In this document: positions 43,495 to 54,509 of the stretch, piece by piece | Position numbering within the stretch: position 1 is the first letter of the stretch | How the letters are laid out: every line of letters starts with the position of its first letter | Source: Lonicera japonica | Lineage: Eukaryota > Streptophyta > Magnoliopsida > Dipsacales > Caprifoliaceae | NCBI GenBank assembly: GCA_021464415.1 | Contig: CM038471.1 | Coordinates: 75,560,414-75,624,413, forward strand | Direction: 5' to 3' | Length of the DNA: 64,000 nt | Program-made: the position numbers and the translations under genes | The notes under the pieces: model-generated | Seen by the model: the letters and a program-made list of their open reading frames with translations, nothing else | What the model was told of the DNA's origin: nothing | Database searches by the model: none

Positions 43495-43992
43495 CTAGAC
43501 GACGGTGCCATAACCAAATTTTATCTTTAATTTTTTTTCTCGGGTAGTACCAGTTTGTAGGGCATGTTGTAACTGGTTCGTGCTTTTCACTTCTAAGTCC
43601 AAATAGTACAAGTTGCCCCGCTTAATCCCATAACCAATCGTCTGTCTTGTCTGAATGTCCTTAAAAACACAATAAGTTGGCCAAAACACAATAATACAAT
43701 TTAGAGTATTAGTAATTTGAGTGACTAAGAGAAAATTATAATTGAGTGAGGGAACTATAAGAACAGAGTTTAAATTCATAGAGTCAGTTAAATGAACTGT
43801 CCCTTCACCGATAATAGGAACCAAATCACCATTAGCTGTGAAAATAAAATTATTGGATGAGGGGGTAAGACTAAAGACATGTCTAGAATCAAATGTCATA
43901 TGATCTGTAGCACCAGAATTAATTATCCATGTATTATTCAAAACAGATGCAGAATTTAAAGCCTTACCAGGTATCCTAGCAGCGGTAAGCAA
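43495..43992 (-). pseudogene. Copia protease region, catalytic Asp replaced by Asn
   Basis: The motif reads WIINSGATDHMT, where copia proteases have D-S-G at the active site; here Asp is Asn (codon AAT, a G-to-A change). It continues LTPSSNNFIFTANGDLVPII and VHLTDSMNLNSVLIVP, typical of the region between protease and pre-integrase. Confidence 0.8.
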
Positions 43993-44058
43993 TCCGGAGG
44001 CCTTCTTCCCATCACCTTCATTTTTATGATTTGGACAACGATCTCAAGAATGATCCCA

Positions 44059-44955
44059 CTAGTCTGGATAGTCGATTACTTGATAGCGTCCCTTTTTAGA
44101 ATATTCAGTTTGTCCACATACCGAACAAGGAGGATATTGAGACCTGCCTCCTCGATTCCTTGATTGCGAGTCACGAGATGAAATTGCTTGATTTTGCCAA
44201 TTCGAGTTCTTTCGGAGCTGATCCTGGTTGGATTGTGGGACATGGTTGCGAGTTACTATAGCCGCGGCATCGATATTAGTAATGCCATTATTCATCGTTC
44301 TTCGCCTGATGTCCTATCGACGAACCAGTGCATATGTCTCTTCTAACTCGGGAACATGATCTTTCCATAAGATTTCCCCTCAAATTTGTTCATTTTCGTT
44401 ATCCAATCCAACAAGAAATATGTGAACTCGTAAATGATGAATCGACTTTCTATAGGATGCGATATCATTCGAACTCCCATAACCACTTTATCGCAATAAT
44501 CCAACTCGCTGAAGATTTCGATAAGCTCTCCATAATATTCAAAGAGAGATCGGCCATTTTGTTTAGCTGTAAAAGCCTTATGATTCAACGTAAAAACCTT
44601 CATCAGTCCCATCATAGAATGCTTTAGATAGAGACTTCCAAATTTCTCTTGCCGTAGGAACCCGGCTATATCGCTTCATAATCTCCGGTTTCATGGACAT
44701 TAGAAGCCATCTTTTTACCCTCTGATTGTCTGAAGACCACCATTCATGCTCAATGGTTCCCTCTGTCAAAATCAGAGTTGTATCGCGAATAAACGAGGAT
44801 TTTTGTTTTTCCTCCTCCATAAGTTGAGACCACAAATCATAATTGGTTTCATCCAACATAACCCCGATGTTAAATGTAGAATTTTTAGTTTGAACGATGA
44901 TTGGGGATGAATCCTTCTTTGATGATTCAGTGATTGCAGTCGGAACTGGATTCAT
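44059..44955 (-). pseudogene. Copia gag region, frameshifted
   Basis: Starts MNPVPTAITESSKKD at 44955 with LDETNYDLWSQLM, the N-terminal Gag motif, then VPTAREIWKSLSKAFYDGTD. It shifts frame near 44600 into GRSLFEYYGELIEIFSELD, and shifts again to 44295-44059 with a degraded zinc knuckle (CSVCGQTEYSKKGRYQVIDYPD). Confidence 0.8.
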
Positions 44956-45471
44956 TATATAGTATTATAAGCAACAATGAATTATATTCACAAAATTTGA
45001 AGAAACGGAGGCTGAATTTAAGATCAGGACAGAAAAAAACCTTAGGAACTGGTCTAACCTTGTCAAGAACCGGTCAAAAAATTGTAAAATCGGCGGAAAA
45101 ATCTTGTTGGAAAAAAAACCGGTGAAGACTGCTGACTAATAACGTCAGTAAACGTCAGTTAACGGCATTAATAAGCAACATACAGCGCGTGACAGGGTGT
45201 GGATCGGCCTGAACGGAGCGTCTTCAACAGAAGCCGCGCGTGAGAGCGCGTGGTATGTTTTTTTTAGATGAATCTTTTTCGAATGTAATCGTTTTTTAGA
45301 GACGATGGGATTGGTGGGTCGCTTGGAGTTTTTTGGATTAGATCTGTGTACGAACAAGGTTTGGAAAAATAAGGAGGTTTGTTACCTGCACCGATTTAGT
45401 TAGTTCAATGATTATTTTTTATGATTTTGATGAGCTTTGAGAGTGTTGGTACAGATCTGAATTTGTGGTAG

Positions 45472-46803
45472 TGTGAGAATCCGGACCCATACCCCGAGAG
45501 AAGAAAAGAGAGTCCTCATTCTCGATTTTTATTTGAAAACGTATTTTGTAGAGTCGCCAGTTTGTTTTACGAGAAAACAAACAAAAGGTCGTACGAAGGA
45601 TAATTCGAAAACGAACTATCTTTCATACATTTGAAACCAGAGATTTATTTTGAAAATTGACTTTGCTAGGGTTCGGGAACTACGTTACGAATTGGGAAGG
45701 TGTTAGGCACCCAATTCGCCCTTTCGGTCTCTTAATGGATCATGTATTTAATTCCTATTTTAGATATCTTGCAAATAGTTCGAATGGTTTTCAGAATAGT
45801 CCTTTCCGGATAAATTCAGTTTAAAATAATATTTTGAAATCAGACTCGAGCTTTTCGAGCGCCTACGTATTCATTCGAAGAATGAAATCAGAGTCTCGTA
45901 GTTCCTTTCTTTTGGAAACTGTTTTTGTATTTTTGTTTGTTTTGAAAACGTGTCAAAACGAATTTTAGTTTTTCTTGTAAAACTTAGAAAGGATTTATTT
46001 GAAAGCAGTGAACTTCTTTGCAAGTTATCTAATTTTCTGTATTAAAACGAATTTAAATGCAGTATTGAAATTAAGGATGGTTGTAGAAAGACGTACCTGA
46101 TGCGCCTGAAGAAGAAATAAGAGCCTCGCCTAGTTGCCTTGCTTGCTTCCTTCTCTCTCTCTAAAACTTTCTCTCTCTAGACTTTCTCTCTCTAAAACTT
46201 TCTCTCTCTAGAAATTCTCTTTCAGAATTTCTCTAAAATGACTCTCTAAAGATTTTGACAGAGTTTCTACTTACTAAAAACACTATTGAGTGTTAATGAT
46301 CCTAAAATGGGATCCCAAGGGTCCTATTTATAGGAAAAATCTCGCCAAAAACGCTCCAAAGGAGGCCAACCGCAGGGGGTAGCCGCATGGCGTGCGGCTA
46401 GGGCGTGCGACAAGGGTGTGCCAACCGTACGGTTGGCAGGTAGCCGTACGGTTGGGTGTGCGACAGGCGGCGGCGGTATGTGCCAACCGTACGGTTAGGA
46501 GCCAACCGTGCGGTTGGGAGCCGACCGTGCGGTTGGGAGCCGACCGTGCGGTTGGGGGGCGTACGGCTGGCTATCAAAAAAAACCTAATTTTTCTAACGG
46601 GGCGCTGCCCCGCACCCCGCGACCTGACCGGGCAGGTCGATCCCCGTCCTAGTAAGCGAAGTGGCAACAAAGGTTGCGGTATATTCCTAACGCGCTCAAA
46701 AATCAGGATTTTTCCTAATGGTCTCTCGTATGCATGATGACTCAAGACTTGATGCAGAATGCTTGTTAGGTTCACACGAGAGTCACGGATTGGGGTGTTC
46801 ACA
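45472..46803 (+). mobile_element. Solo LTR (1332 bp) nested in the copia leader
   Basis: Starts TGTGAGAATCCGGACC and ends GGGGTGTTCACA, with TGTGA/TCACA ends. The target duplication GGTAG is perfect (45467-45471 and 46804-46808). A TATA-like CCTATTTATAGG lies at about 46323. The block GGTGTTAGGCACCCAATTCG (about 45698) is characteristic of LTRs of the plant Ty3/gypsy Tat/Ogre group. No internal domains remain, so recombination between LTRs probably removed the body. Removing it restores the copia leader sequence. Confidence 0.85.
46365..46570. repeat. GC-rich palindromic repeats CAACCGTACGGTTG in the solo LTR
   Basis: About seven copies of the 12-14-bp palindrome CCAACCGTACGGTTGG or the variant CCGACCGTGCGGTTGG in 150 bp, interspersed with GGGAG. 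GC content here is far above the surroundings. ORFs on both strands across it are artefacts. Confidence 0.85.
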
Positions 46804-46917
46804 GGTAGTATTTGAGATGAGCTTTGAGTGAGCTTGAATGGAAGAAGCTTTGATAACGGATTTGAAAGGAGGCGGCGGGCTTGATGTTGGAGGAGGGGAT
46901 TATTCCCTATGATACCA

Positions 46918-47070
46918 ACTTTAGATTTAGGGTTTAGTTTTTTATGTATCTTATTAAGTGAATGAGGCCCCTATTAATAAGGAAAACCAATAAGAGATTA
47001 TACACTGAGATAAATTACATTGAGATATACACCACACTAATATATTATTCTAACATATAGTATTCTAACA
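46918..47070 (-). repeat. 5' LTR of the minus-strand copia element
   Basis: Begins TGTTAGAATACTATATG on the minus strand (47070) and ends CCTAAATCTAAAGT, followed by TTGGTATCATAGG (primer site). Confidence 0.9.
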
Positions 47071-47683
47071 GAGTTGTGGTAAAGGATTTAACCATACCTC
47101 TCCGTCACTCATGCTCAATATATATAATTATAGAGTTAAGTTATAAAGAGGGATTCCCTCACTTTAGCTAAAAAAACAATACTTATTTGAAGGGGTAAAT
47201 AAATGATATTTTTTTATTTTATTTTTTTTGAGATAATTTGTATATTGAGTAGATCACATTCACAAAATTTCATAAAAAAAAACTGAACCTATAAGTGTGT
47301 GTATTGAAAAATTGATACATATGTGCATTTTCGAACGTTAAAATTTTTCATAATCACCCCACCTACTTCTAGGTTAAAATTTTTAATGAAATTTAGTGGA
47401 AATGATCTATTCGTAATATAGATTATCTCTATAAATACATATGCAATTGATTTTTGTTCTATGTTAAACTTAATTTTGGGATGTACCAATTATAAGTTTA
47501 GGTGGCCTGGTATATGAAATTTTCCTTCTAAGGTAATCAATTTATGTTTATTTGATGTTCACTAAAAAAGTATATGTGTATCTATTGTAAATTAATGTTA
47601 TAATTCCAGATGATCGAGGTTCTCAATGTTAGACCAGCGCGCTGGATGAAGTGGAATATATATATATATATTTATATATATAT
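47071..47683. other. AT-rich spacer without recognisable gene
   Basis: Nothing coding; an AT microsatellite at about 47655-47683 is the insertion site of the following element. Confidence 0.5.
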
Positions 47684-48763
47684 AGAGTCCGGATCTTACA
47701 CGCACCCAGTGCGTACGCACTGGGCGGTTTCCTCGTGTGGGAATCAATTTCCTCCTTTTTTTCACATTAAATGAATATACTCTCTCACTCTCCCAACCAC
47801 GTCTCTCTCTCTCTCTCTCTCTCTCAACCATCACCTGCAACCACAAACTCACCTCTCCAAACCCACCTCCAAAATTGCTCCAGCTCTCTCTAGAAACGAC
47901 GAGCTTGCTCGCTCTCTCTACCCCCACGCCGACGACGAGCTTGCTTGCTCTCTTTACCCCCGCGCCGCCGACGAGCTTCCCTCTCTCTCTAAACTCCAAA
48001 TTCCCTCCCAGTAAGCTTCGGGGGCCACTTCTAACCAGTATTACTATGCTGGCTCACCTGAAATTTTAGGGAGAACGGATCCTTCTATACTGTAGGAACA
48101 TGAGCAACAATGGCTTCACTAGCACCATCAAATGGAAGGTGAAGAAATCCAAATTAATTGGTTTCGGACACGGTGTGGGGATATTACAAATCAAGTGGTT
48201 TATACACTACTCAATTTTCTATAAATAATTCCGTATCCAGATAGCAAACCTTTCAAGCAAGCACACAAAGGTAAAATGAGAAAAGAAAGAGTTAGCATTC
48301 ACTAGAACATCTCAAAACAGAGCTTCAATTTCCATGAACAAAAACAATATAATGTTGAGAAATTTGGAACCGCGTGCAACCAAAGGTCAATTAAAACAAA
48401 TTGGCTCAAAGGACAACAAAGGTAAAGCTCATACCCACTAAAAATTCCTCTCCCGTATCCTCAGCAACCGCACACCAAAACACAAAAAGTTCTAGAAATT
48501 TGTTTGTAAAGAGAGAGAGCCGTCGTCAGCGAGGGGGGAGAATGACCAAGAAGCTCGTTGTTTCTAGAGAGAGAGAGCCGCCGGAGCAATTTCGGAGGTG
48601 GGTTTGTGGTTGCAGGTGATGGCTGAGAGAGAGAGACGTGGTTGGGAGAGTGAGAGAGTATATCCATTTAATGTGAAAAGAAAAAAAAAGAAAGGAAATT
48701 GACTCCCACACGCGAAAACCGCCTAGTGCGTACGCACTGGGTGCGTGTAAGATCCGGACTCTC
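47684..48763. mobile_element. Mutator-like element with long terminal inverted repeats
   Basis: The left arm (47684-about 47960) and right arm (about 48500-48762) are complementary over roughly 260 bp. Landmarks in order are AGAGTCCGGATCTTACACGC, the palindrome CCCAGTGCGTACGCACTGGG (CCTAGTGCG... in the right arm), GGAAATTGACTCCC, CATTTAATGTGAAA, a (CT)n tract, GGTTGCAGGTGATGG and GAAACAACGAGCTTCTTGGT. It sits in (TA)n, so a 9-bp duplication TATATATAT is possible but not provable. The about 540-bp interior has no transposase; it may be captured host sequence (Pack-MULE style) but I did not recognise it. Confidence 0.75.
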
Positions 48764-48906
48764 TATATATATAACATTTCATTAAACCAATTTGAATATA
48801 ATGATGATCACCATTAACGTACACCGGCCGGCCGAGACGTACGGCCAAAACTACATAAGGTTAAATATATATAAATCAAATGAAAGTTCGCATAAATTAA
48901 GATTAA

Positions 48907-49193
48907 CGCTCCATTTGATTGCAAAGTAGAAAAAGAAAAATAAATTGAATTAGTTTTGATAAAAAAATGAAAAATAAGTTGAGTGATAGATGTGATATCT
49001 TCTTGATTTTTAAGTTTTTATATGAAGAAATTTTTCTTTACTTGGTGGTGAGTAAAAAATTTCCATTAAAAATATTAAATGATGGATGATATATACTCAT
49101 AAAATGAGTAACATTTTTGACATTGTTTTCTATCTTTTCACACAAACTAATTAAATTTATTTTCTTTTTCCATCTTTACAATCAAACGGAGCC
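48907..49193. mobile_element. Tourist-like MITE (287 bp)
   Basis: Ends CGCTCCATTTGATTGCAAAG and CTTTACAATCAAACGGAGCC are inverted repeats with few mismatches, flanked by TAA (48904-48906, 49194-49196). The interior carries the AAAATAAGTTGAG...GATATCTTCTT motif shared with pieces at 15.2, 50.4, 52.4 and 57.5 kb. Confidence 0.8.
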
Positions 49194-50395
49194 TAAATGT
49201 TGAATATGATGTTTAAACATACACATATGCTGGATGCAACATGTGACAAAGACAATATTAGTTGTTGATCAATGGTACGTATTGACACATAATTCCTTTC
49301 ATTTATTTATATCCGCGATAATGCAACTAGATTTTACATAAGGTATTCCATACTATACGCAACACATTCCTTAGCGTATGTATGGGTTATATATATAGTA
49401 CTATACTCATCCATGTATGGTCTAAAGATACTTTATGTTAAATGGCGATATTAATTTCAACTTAATTAATGAATGTTGAATGATATTAAATGTAATTTAA
49501 TTACTTTTATTAATTGAGATGAAGAAAATAATATAAAAATAAAAATAAAACAATTTAAATACAAGTTCTTCGCTCAATCTCTAATGAAGAGGTTTCATTA
49601 TGTGTCTCGAATGTTAGCAATGGTCAAGTGCCTTATTATTTTAACTGTCAGCGAGAGTTTAATCCCATTACTTATGCGAAAATGCAAATCCCTTTTCTTT
49701 TTGTTTCTTTTTTTTGTGAAATAAAAAACCCGCAAGGTAAATTAAAAATTCAAAAGTCTTACACGATTTACCGAAATAGCTCCCGAATTTATATAATTGT
49801 GGATAATATATTATTTATACTATTAAATTACGTAAACAAAACAAAATAAATAATACTTTCTGCGGGATTCAAACAGGGCCGGACCTACGCTCTAAAGGCT
49901 CGGACTTACACTCTGAAGGGCCCTTTGCAAAATGATAAAAAAATGAGTATTTGAATTATATTGGCTTACTTAAAAAACACTAATTTTTCAGTTTTATATT
50001 TTTTATATATTACGTATTAAAGGCTGATATTAATTAAATTATGCACAGCACAATATTAATAAAATTTGAAAAAATAGCAACATGTATAAATCATTCTAAA
50101 AATTACTTATTTGAATTTGAATACAAAATATTCCTTTGGGCCCCGAGGATATTAGTTATCTATAAAAATTGGGCCCCTGGTATATTGGTGTTTAAAGAAT
50201 ATATACTTGGTCCGTTGTATAAAGAACAAGTTCATAAGTTTTACAATATTCATAAATTTTACAAACAAGAACAAGTTCAAAAATACGCAACTTCATAAAT
50301 TTGATAAACAAGAACAAGTTCAAAAGCCAACTCTAAAAGGTCCGTTTTATAATAACATTGAAGATGAAATAAAAATAATTGATTTTTGTTATAAG
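49194..50395. other. Spacer with a decayed repeat (CAGGGCCGGACC, TTGGGCCCC)
   Basis: CAGGGCCGGACCTACGC at 49876 resembles the end of a hAT-like element. TTGGGCCCC...GGTATATTGGTGTTTAAAGA at 50137-50200 matches 59059-59120, and a related GGCAGGGCCGGCTTAAGG starts at about 57597. These look like pieces of one old transposon family. No coding potential seen. Confidence 0.45.
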
Positions 50396-50645
50396 TTAGA
50401 AAATAAGTTGAAACATGTAGTGAGATATCTTATTACTTTGTGATAGTTTTTCATGGAGAATTTTTTTTTGGTGGTTGAAAAATAAATATTTTCCACAAAA
50501 AATTATAAAAGATGGAGGACATCTACTTATAAAATAAGCATGAAATAGAGAGTATCTTATTACATGCTTCAACTTATTTTTCAACTTTTTATCAAATTAA
50601 GTGTTTTTATTTTTTTTTCCATATTATTATCAAACGGAACATAAA
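50396..50645. mobile_element. MITE of the AAATAAGTTGAAACATGTA family
   Basis: AAAATAAGTTGAAACATGTA with TGAGATATCTTATTAC on the left faces GTATCTTATTACATGCTTCA with ACTTATTTTTCAACTT on the right, a foldback of about 240 bp ending TATTATCAAACGGAAC. Same family as 52310-52605. Confidence 0.65.
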
Positions 50646-50980
50646 AAATCTAGCTAGTTTTCAAATTTGACAAATCCTAAAAAGAAAACAAAAACAAATA
50701 GAAATCTAAATTGATGTGTGGAAAAAATTGAGTCATTGATAATGACGAGCCGGTTCCTGAAGATCGAAATTTCCGATTGACTTCCCTGGCTACGTACTGG
50801 TGGATTAGGCAATTGAATACGAGAGCATATTTAACACCCTGAAATATACAACAATAAATTCTTAAGATGCATCCCAAACTACTTTTCTATATAAATTAAT
50901 TAAAAGAATTATATATATACTGGTTGAAATAATTAAGCTTAATTGTCATATATATATATATGTGTGTTAATTAGTTTCAC

Positions 50981-51088
50981 CTAGTAAACTACTCCGAATC
51001 CTCCTTTGGCAATCTTATTGGCCGGCATCGATCGGAGAATATTTAATTCTAGACATTTGCATTCCTTAATTAATTCAGGAACCAAGTT
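50981..51088 (-). pseudogene. Receptor-like kinase glycine-loop fragment
   Basis: After a good acceptor (TTCTATGCAG ending at 51089) 35 codons run to a TAG at 50983-50981 and end ANKIAKGGFGVVY. NKIGxGGFGxVYxG is the ATP-binding loop of plant receptor-like kinases; here the frame stops where the next residue would be. The part before the loop is poorly conserved. No catalytic-loop exon (HRD, DFG) was found nearby, so this is an isolated remnant. Confidence 0.4.
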
Positions 51089-52309
51089 CTGCATAGAATA
51101 CATAACACAAAATCATTAAATATATTAGTTTAATTAGATTTACTCTATATTTTCCTTACAAGTCAGGATGGCATGGGATAAAACCGGCCGGCCTGCAATA
51201 TTTCAACATAACAAAAATATATAATCAATTTCTTACGCTTAATTAAAGGGCACATTTTTCCTAGCCTCCTTTGATACATGAATAGCTAGGACCGGGTCAA
51301 GCAAATTAAAGAAGCGTCAGGAAAATCAGAATTAACGCAAACATGCAGGATCGGAATTAATGTCGATGGCCTTCAAATTCAAATGATTTTGACCTGTGAA
51401 AATAAATAAATAAATAAATAAATAAATAAAATCGATCTCCCTAATTAATATTTAACATTCTCGATCTTTGTCCCGTCTCTTTTTTGCATATACTTCCAGG
51501 TGGCATATATATATATAGATATCTGCTGTAGTACAGAGCTAGTAATTGTAAGAATATGGAGTATATAAGGTATAAATATCTCGAGGCCGGCTAATTAAAG
51601 GTAAATATTTGTTTTTAGTTTTTAAAATTAATCTCAAATTAAGGGTGTCAATTAATAACATTGCTTTTTGTAATGTCTCAAATTGCAGTGTCAGAATAAA
51701 TTTCATTTTATGAGATATATATAGAATTATGCATGTGTATATAATTAAGTCACATTTTTCTTCCTTGTATATATATATGCATGTGAATATCTCCATGCAA
51801 GCAAAAGAAGAAATATGAAAATCATTATGCAAATAGGAATGGTGATGGCCTTCAAATTATTTTTTTCCCGTGAAAAATCAAAATTTGTAATAAAAATAAC
51901 ACTACTGATATTACATTTGGGGCGGGCCGGATCTAAAAAGAAAAAATCAAATAGCTAGCCTTAATTAAGATTAAAAGGAAAATTCAGTTTGGACTACAAA
52001 TTTTACCTTGAGACCGCGTTGGTGATAAATCAACTTTTCTCACCCGGCCGTACAAATTAAAGGCAGCGGTATTAATTTTTTTAACCTTTCCTTCTTCCAG
52101 TATGGTTGTTCTTAATTTTATGAGGTGATCGATAATATAATATAATATAATATTCTGTGGAAAAATTATATATGTATAGACAGAGATGGAAAAACAATAT
52201 GGAATAGCTAGAGAGAGATGGCGAATTGTAGTGATGAGACGATACCAGAGTATACATATATAATATAGAGAATCACCGAGAGTTTTAGAGTCCATTTGAA
52301 AACAACATA
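51089..52309. other. AT-rich spacer, (AAAT)n microsatellite
   Basis: An (AAAT)8-like run lies at 51401-51430. GATGGCCTTCAAATT occurs near 51365 and 51845, suggesting a small duplication. No gene is supported. Confidence 0.5.
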
Positions 52310-52605
52310 ACAAAAAAGAAAAATTAAAACATTTAATCGCGTAAAAAAATAAAAAATAATTTGAGGCATTTAATTATATGCTTTCCATCTCGATCATATT
52401 TATTTTTATTAGTTGACGTTCTCCTTTTTTTTTAATTTTGTGAAAAAAATTTCTTCTTCAACCATCAAATAAAATTTTCCATGCAAAAAGTCACAAACTA
52501 AGAAGACATCTTACTACGTGCTTCAACTTATTTTTTAACTTCTCACAAAAATTAGCTGTTTTTATTACCATTCTTTATATTGTTATCAAGCAGACCGTTA
52601 GTTGT
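52310..52605. mobile_element. MITE of the AAATAAGTTGAAACATGTA family
   Basis: Contains ACTAAGAAGACATCTTACTA, GTGCTTCAACTTATTTTTTA and TTATATTGTTATCAAGCAGA in the same order as the 50.4-kb element, with a diverged left half. Confidence 0.6.
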
Positions 52606-53106
52606 ACACATGTTTTTAGTGTTTTTTATTTTTTTTTCTAAGGTAAGGATGTCCGAGATAGTCAGCTTGTATGCACATTGACTAATCATTCTCCAATATG
52701 GACAAAAATAGACTATCCACACCGAAATTATGAGAATTACAAAATATTACTTATGTTCTAACTCTCAAAAATTATTCATAAAATTTAAACTCATAGCTTA
52801 TATTTTACTAGACTTATCATGATTTCAATTTTTACTTGACCACAACCTCTTGTTCCTCTAATATATACGGCAAACCTAAAGCCTTTGTGGATGGACTAAT
52901 TCTTACTCTATACAACATTCCAATAATGTCCTTTTCGAAGTAACTCTCCAGAATTTTTCCTATATTTTTCCCTTTTTCTATTTTCTGATAAAATAATTCT
53001 ATATATGTGAATTTTTAATCTTGAGATCTCTTTGAAAAAAAAAGTAAGAACAATAGTACGTAGTAACTCTTAGACTCTGCTCCAGCAAGTGGTGGGAGCG
53101 GCTTTA
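52606..53106. other. Spacer without recognisable gene
   Basis: Nothing coding; mixed AT-rich sequence. Confidence 0.5.
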
Positions 53107-53450
53107 AGGCTTCATTTGGTTCACGGAAGATAAATCAATTCTCTTATCAATCTTTCCCACGAATGTGGGAAACTAAATTTCCTGTCAAATTTCCTTTCTT
53201 GTGTTTGGTAAAGCATAGAAAGTATTTATGTAAGCGTATTATTGTTTAATTTTTTTGTAATAAATACTTGAAAATGACATTGGGAAAATCAATCCCTTGT
53301 GTTTTGAGAGGAATGGTTTTACCCCCTATTTTCTCCTCTATCGGGAAAAGTGTTTCCGGAATTTATGCTTACCAAATTCCTACCAAACAAAGGAAATGAA
53401 CGACTTTCCTTTCCCGAATACTAAAATTCGTGAACCAAACGAGCTCGAAG
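53107..53450. mobile_element. MITE with GTTTGGTTCACG ends
   Basis: AAGGCTTCATTTGGTTCACG at about 53106-53125 faces CGTGAACCAAACGAGCTCGAAG at about 53429-53450. The interior is partly palindromic (CTTTCCCACG, ATTTCC, GGAAAT). Superfamily uncertain, PIF/Harbinger-like by end sequence. Confidence 0.6.
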
Positions 53451-53619
53451 GCCTCGTTTTCTCCCAATTATGAAAAAGACCATCAATTCGAGCATTACTG
53501 AGTTTTTGTAAGCTGAGAATCGACTTATTTAGTAGTAAATTTTCTTAAGGCCAATAACAAGTTCAATTTGCGAGTGACAATTAATTTCACATATAATATA
53601 TATATGTAGTGTCAAGTGT

Positions 53620-54480
53620 GAAAACACCTCTCTAGAGATTAAAACGGAAAAAGGGAGTGCCGGCGAGTGCTACTGCTCTGGACAATAAGCAGGGGCCATA
53701 TTTACTATATATCTATTTTATTTTTTCGTTAAATTTGCATTTCTCTTTTTTTCGTTAAAGTAGGTGAGAAATTATTTTTTATGAGGTATAACCCTACATG
53801 ACGAATTAATAACAATAAATTTAATTATATATTTAGGCGTAATTGATATTTACTAATAATAAATTCAAAGTAAAATATGACTGGGGCCAATAAATTTGGA
53901 CTCTATTGAAAGAGGCAAATAACCAAATATATATACATATATTGAAGGGCAACTAATACTTAAATCACACTTTTCATGTATACCAATCAATTAATAGAGA
54001 GACCACGGGGAGACATATCAAAACGTAAAACGATACGATATTAATAGATACAAAATTATAAGTTAATTGGTAGTTTTTTAACGAGTATTAAGTCAACTTA
54101 TTTGACATGGTTTGCTAACAAATAATGTACAGATTTACACACTTAACCTTGGTAGCATTTCTTTTCTTTCTTTTATCCCGCGGGTCTCTTTTTCTCCCAA
54201 TTATTTCGCCACCACTTTTCTATACGTTCTAATGCATGTATGTCTTTAAGAGCTAGCGTGGATTCCATTCATGAACTTTCATCTTTTTATTATTCTTCTT
54301 TCCATTTAAAGGTGAGTCGTCAAGTTTTTGTGGGACTTCGTGACCAGATCGAGGACGCTTACAATATTTTTCCTTAGTAAGATGGAATAGATAGCTTAAT
54401 GAGAGTGGGTCCCCTAGCCCTAGGATTTAATACATGAAAATCTTTAATTTTTGCCAGCTATCTCTCTCTATCAAGGAGAG
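53620..54480. repeat. Diverged duplicated segment, copy 1 (with 55780-56880)
   Basis: Shares with the second copy, in order: ACTATATATCTATTTT, CAATTAATWGAGAGA, AATTAATTGGTAG, TTTGGTAGCATTTMTTTTCTTT, TTTTCTCCCAATTA, TAATGCATGTATGTCTTTAA followed by GAGCTAG, TCCATTTAAAGGTGAG, TTCRTGACCAGA and GGACGCTT, and GGAATAGATAGCTTAATGA. The best-preserved block is 27 bp identical. Noncoding on inspection. Confidence 0.8.
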
Positions 54481-54509
54481 CTGGCACGCAACTAAAAGTA
54501 TTGGTTTAA

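Larger units (their letters stand above)
40548..47070 (-). mobile_element. Second Ty1/copia retrotransposon, decayed, with a nested solo LTR
   Basis: Short LTRs (about 153 bp) at 46918-47070 (5') and 40548-40699 (3') flank gag, protease, integrase, reverse transcriptase and RNase H pieces on the minus strand. LTRs begin TGTTAKAATA and end CCTAAATCTAAAGT. The primer site TTGGTATCATAG follows the 5' LTR, and purine tract TTGAGGAGGAG (40710-40700) precedes the 3' LTR, overlapping the pol stop. LTRs differ at about six or seven positions plus an indel (roughly 5%), so this copy is older than the 30-36 kb element. A clear target duplication was not found. The long leader between LTR and gag is explained by a foreign solo LTR at 45472-46803. 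Confidence 0.92.

Noticed and set aside
46392..46802. ORFs on both strands rich in VRLGA or Arg-Thr repeats
   Set aside because: Created by the GC-rich CAACCGTACGGTTG array in the solo LTR.
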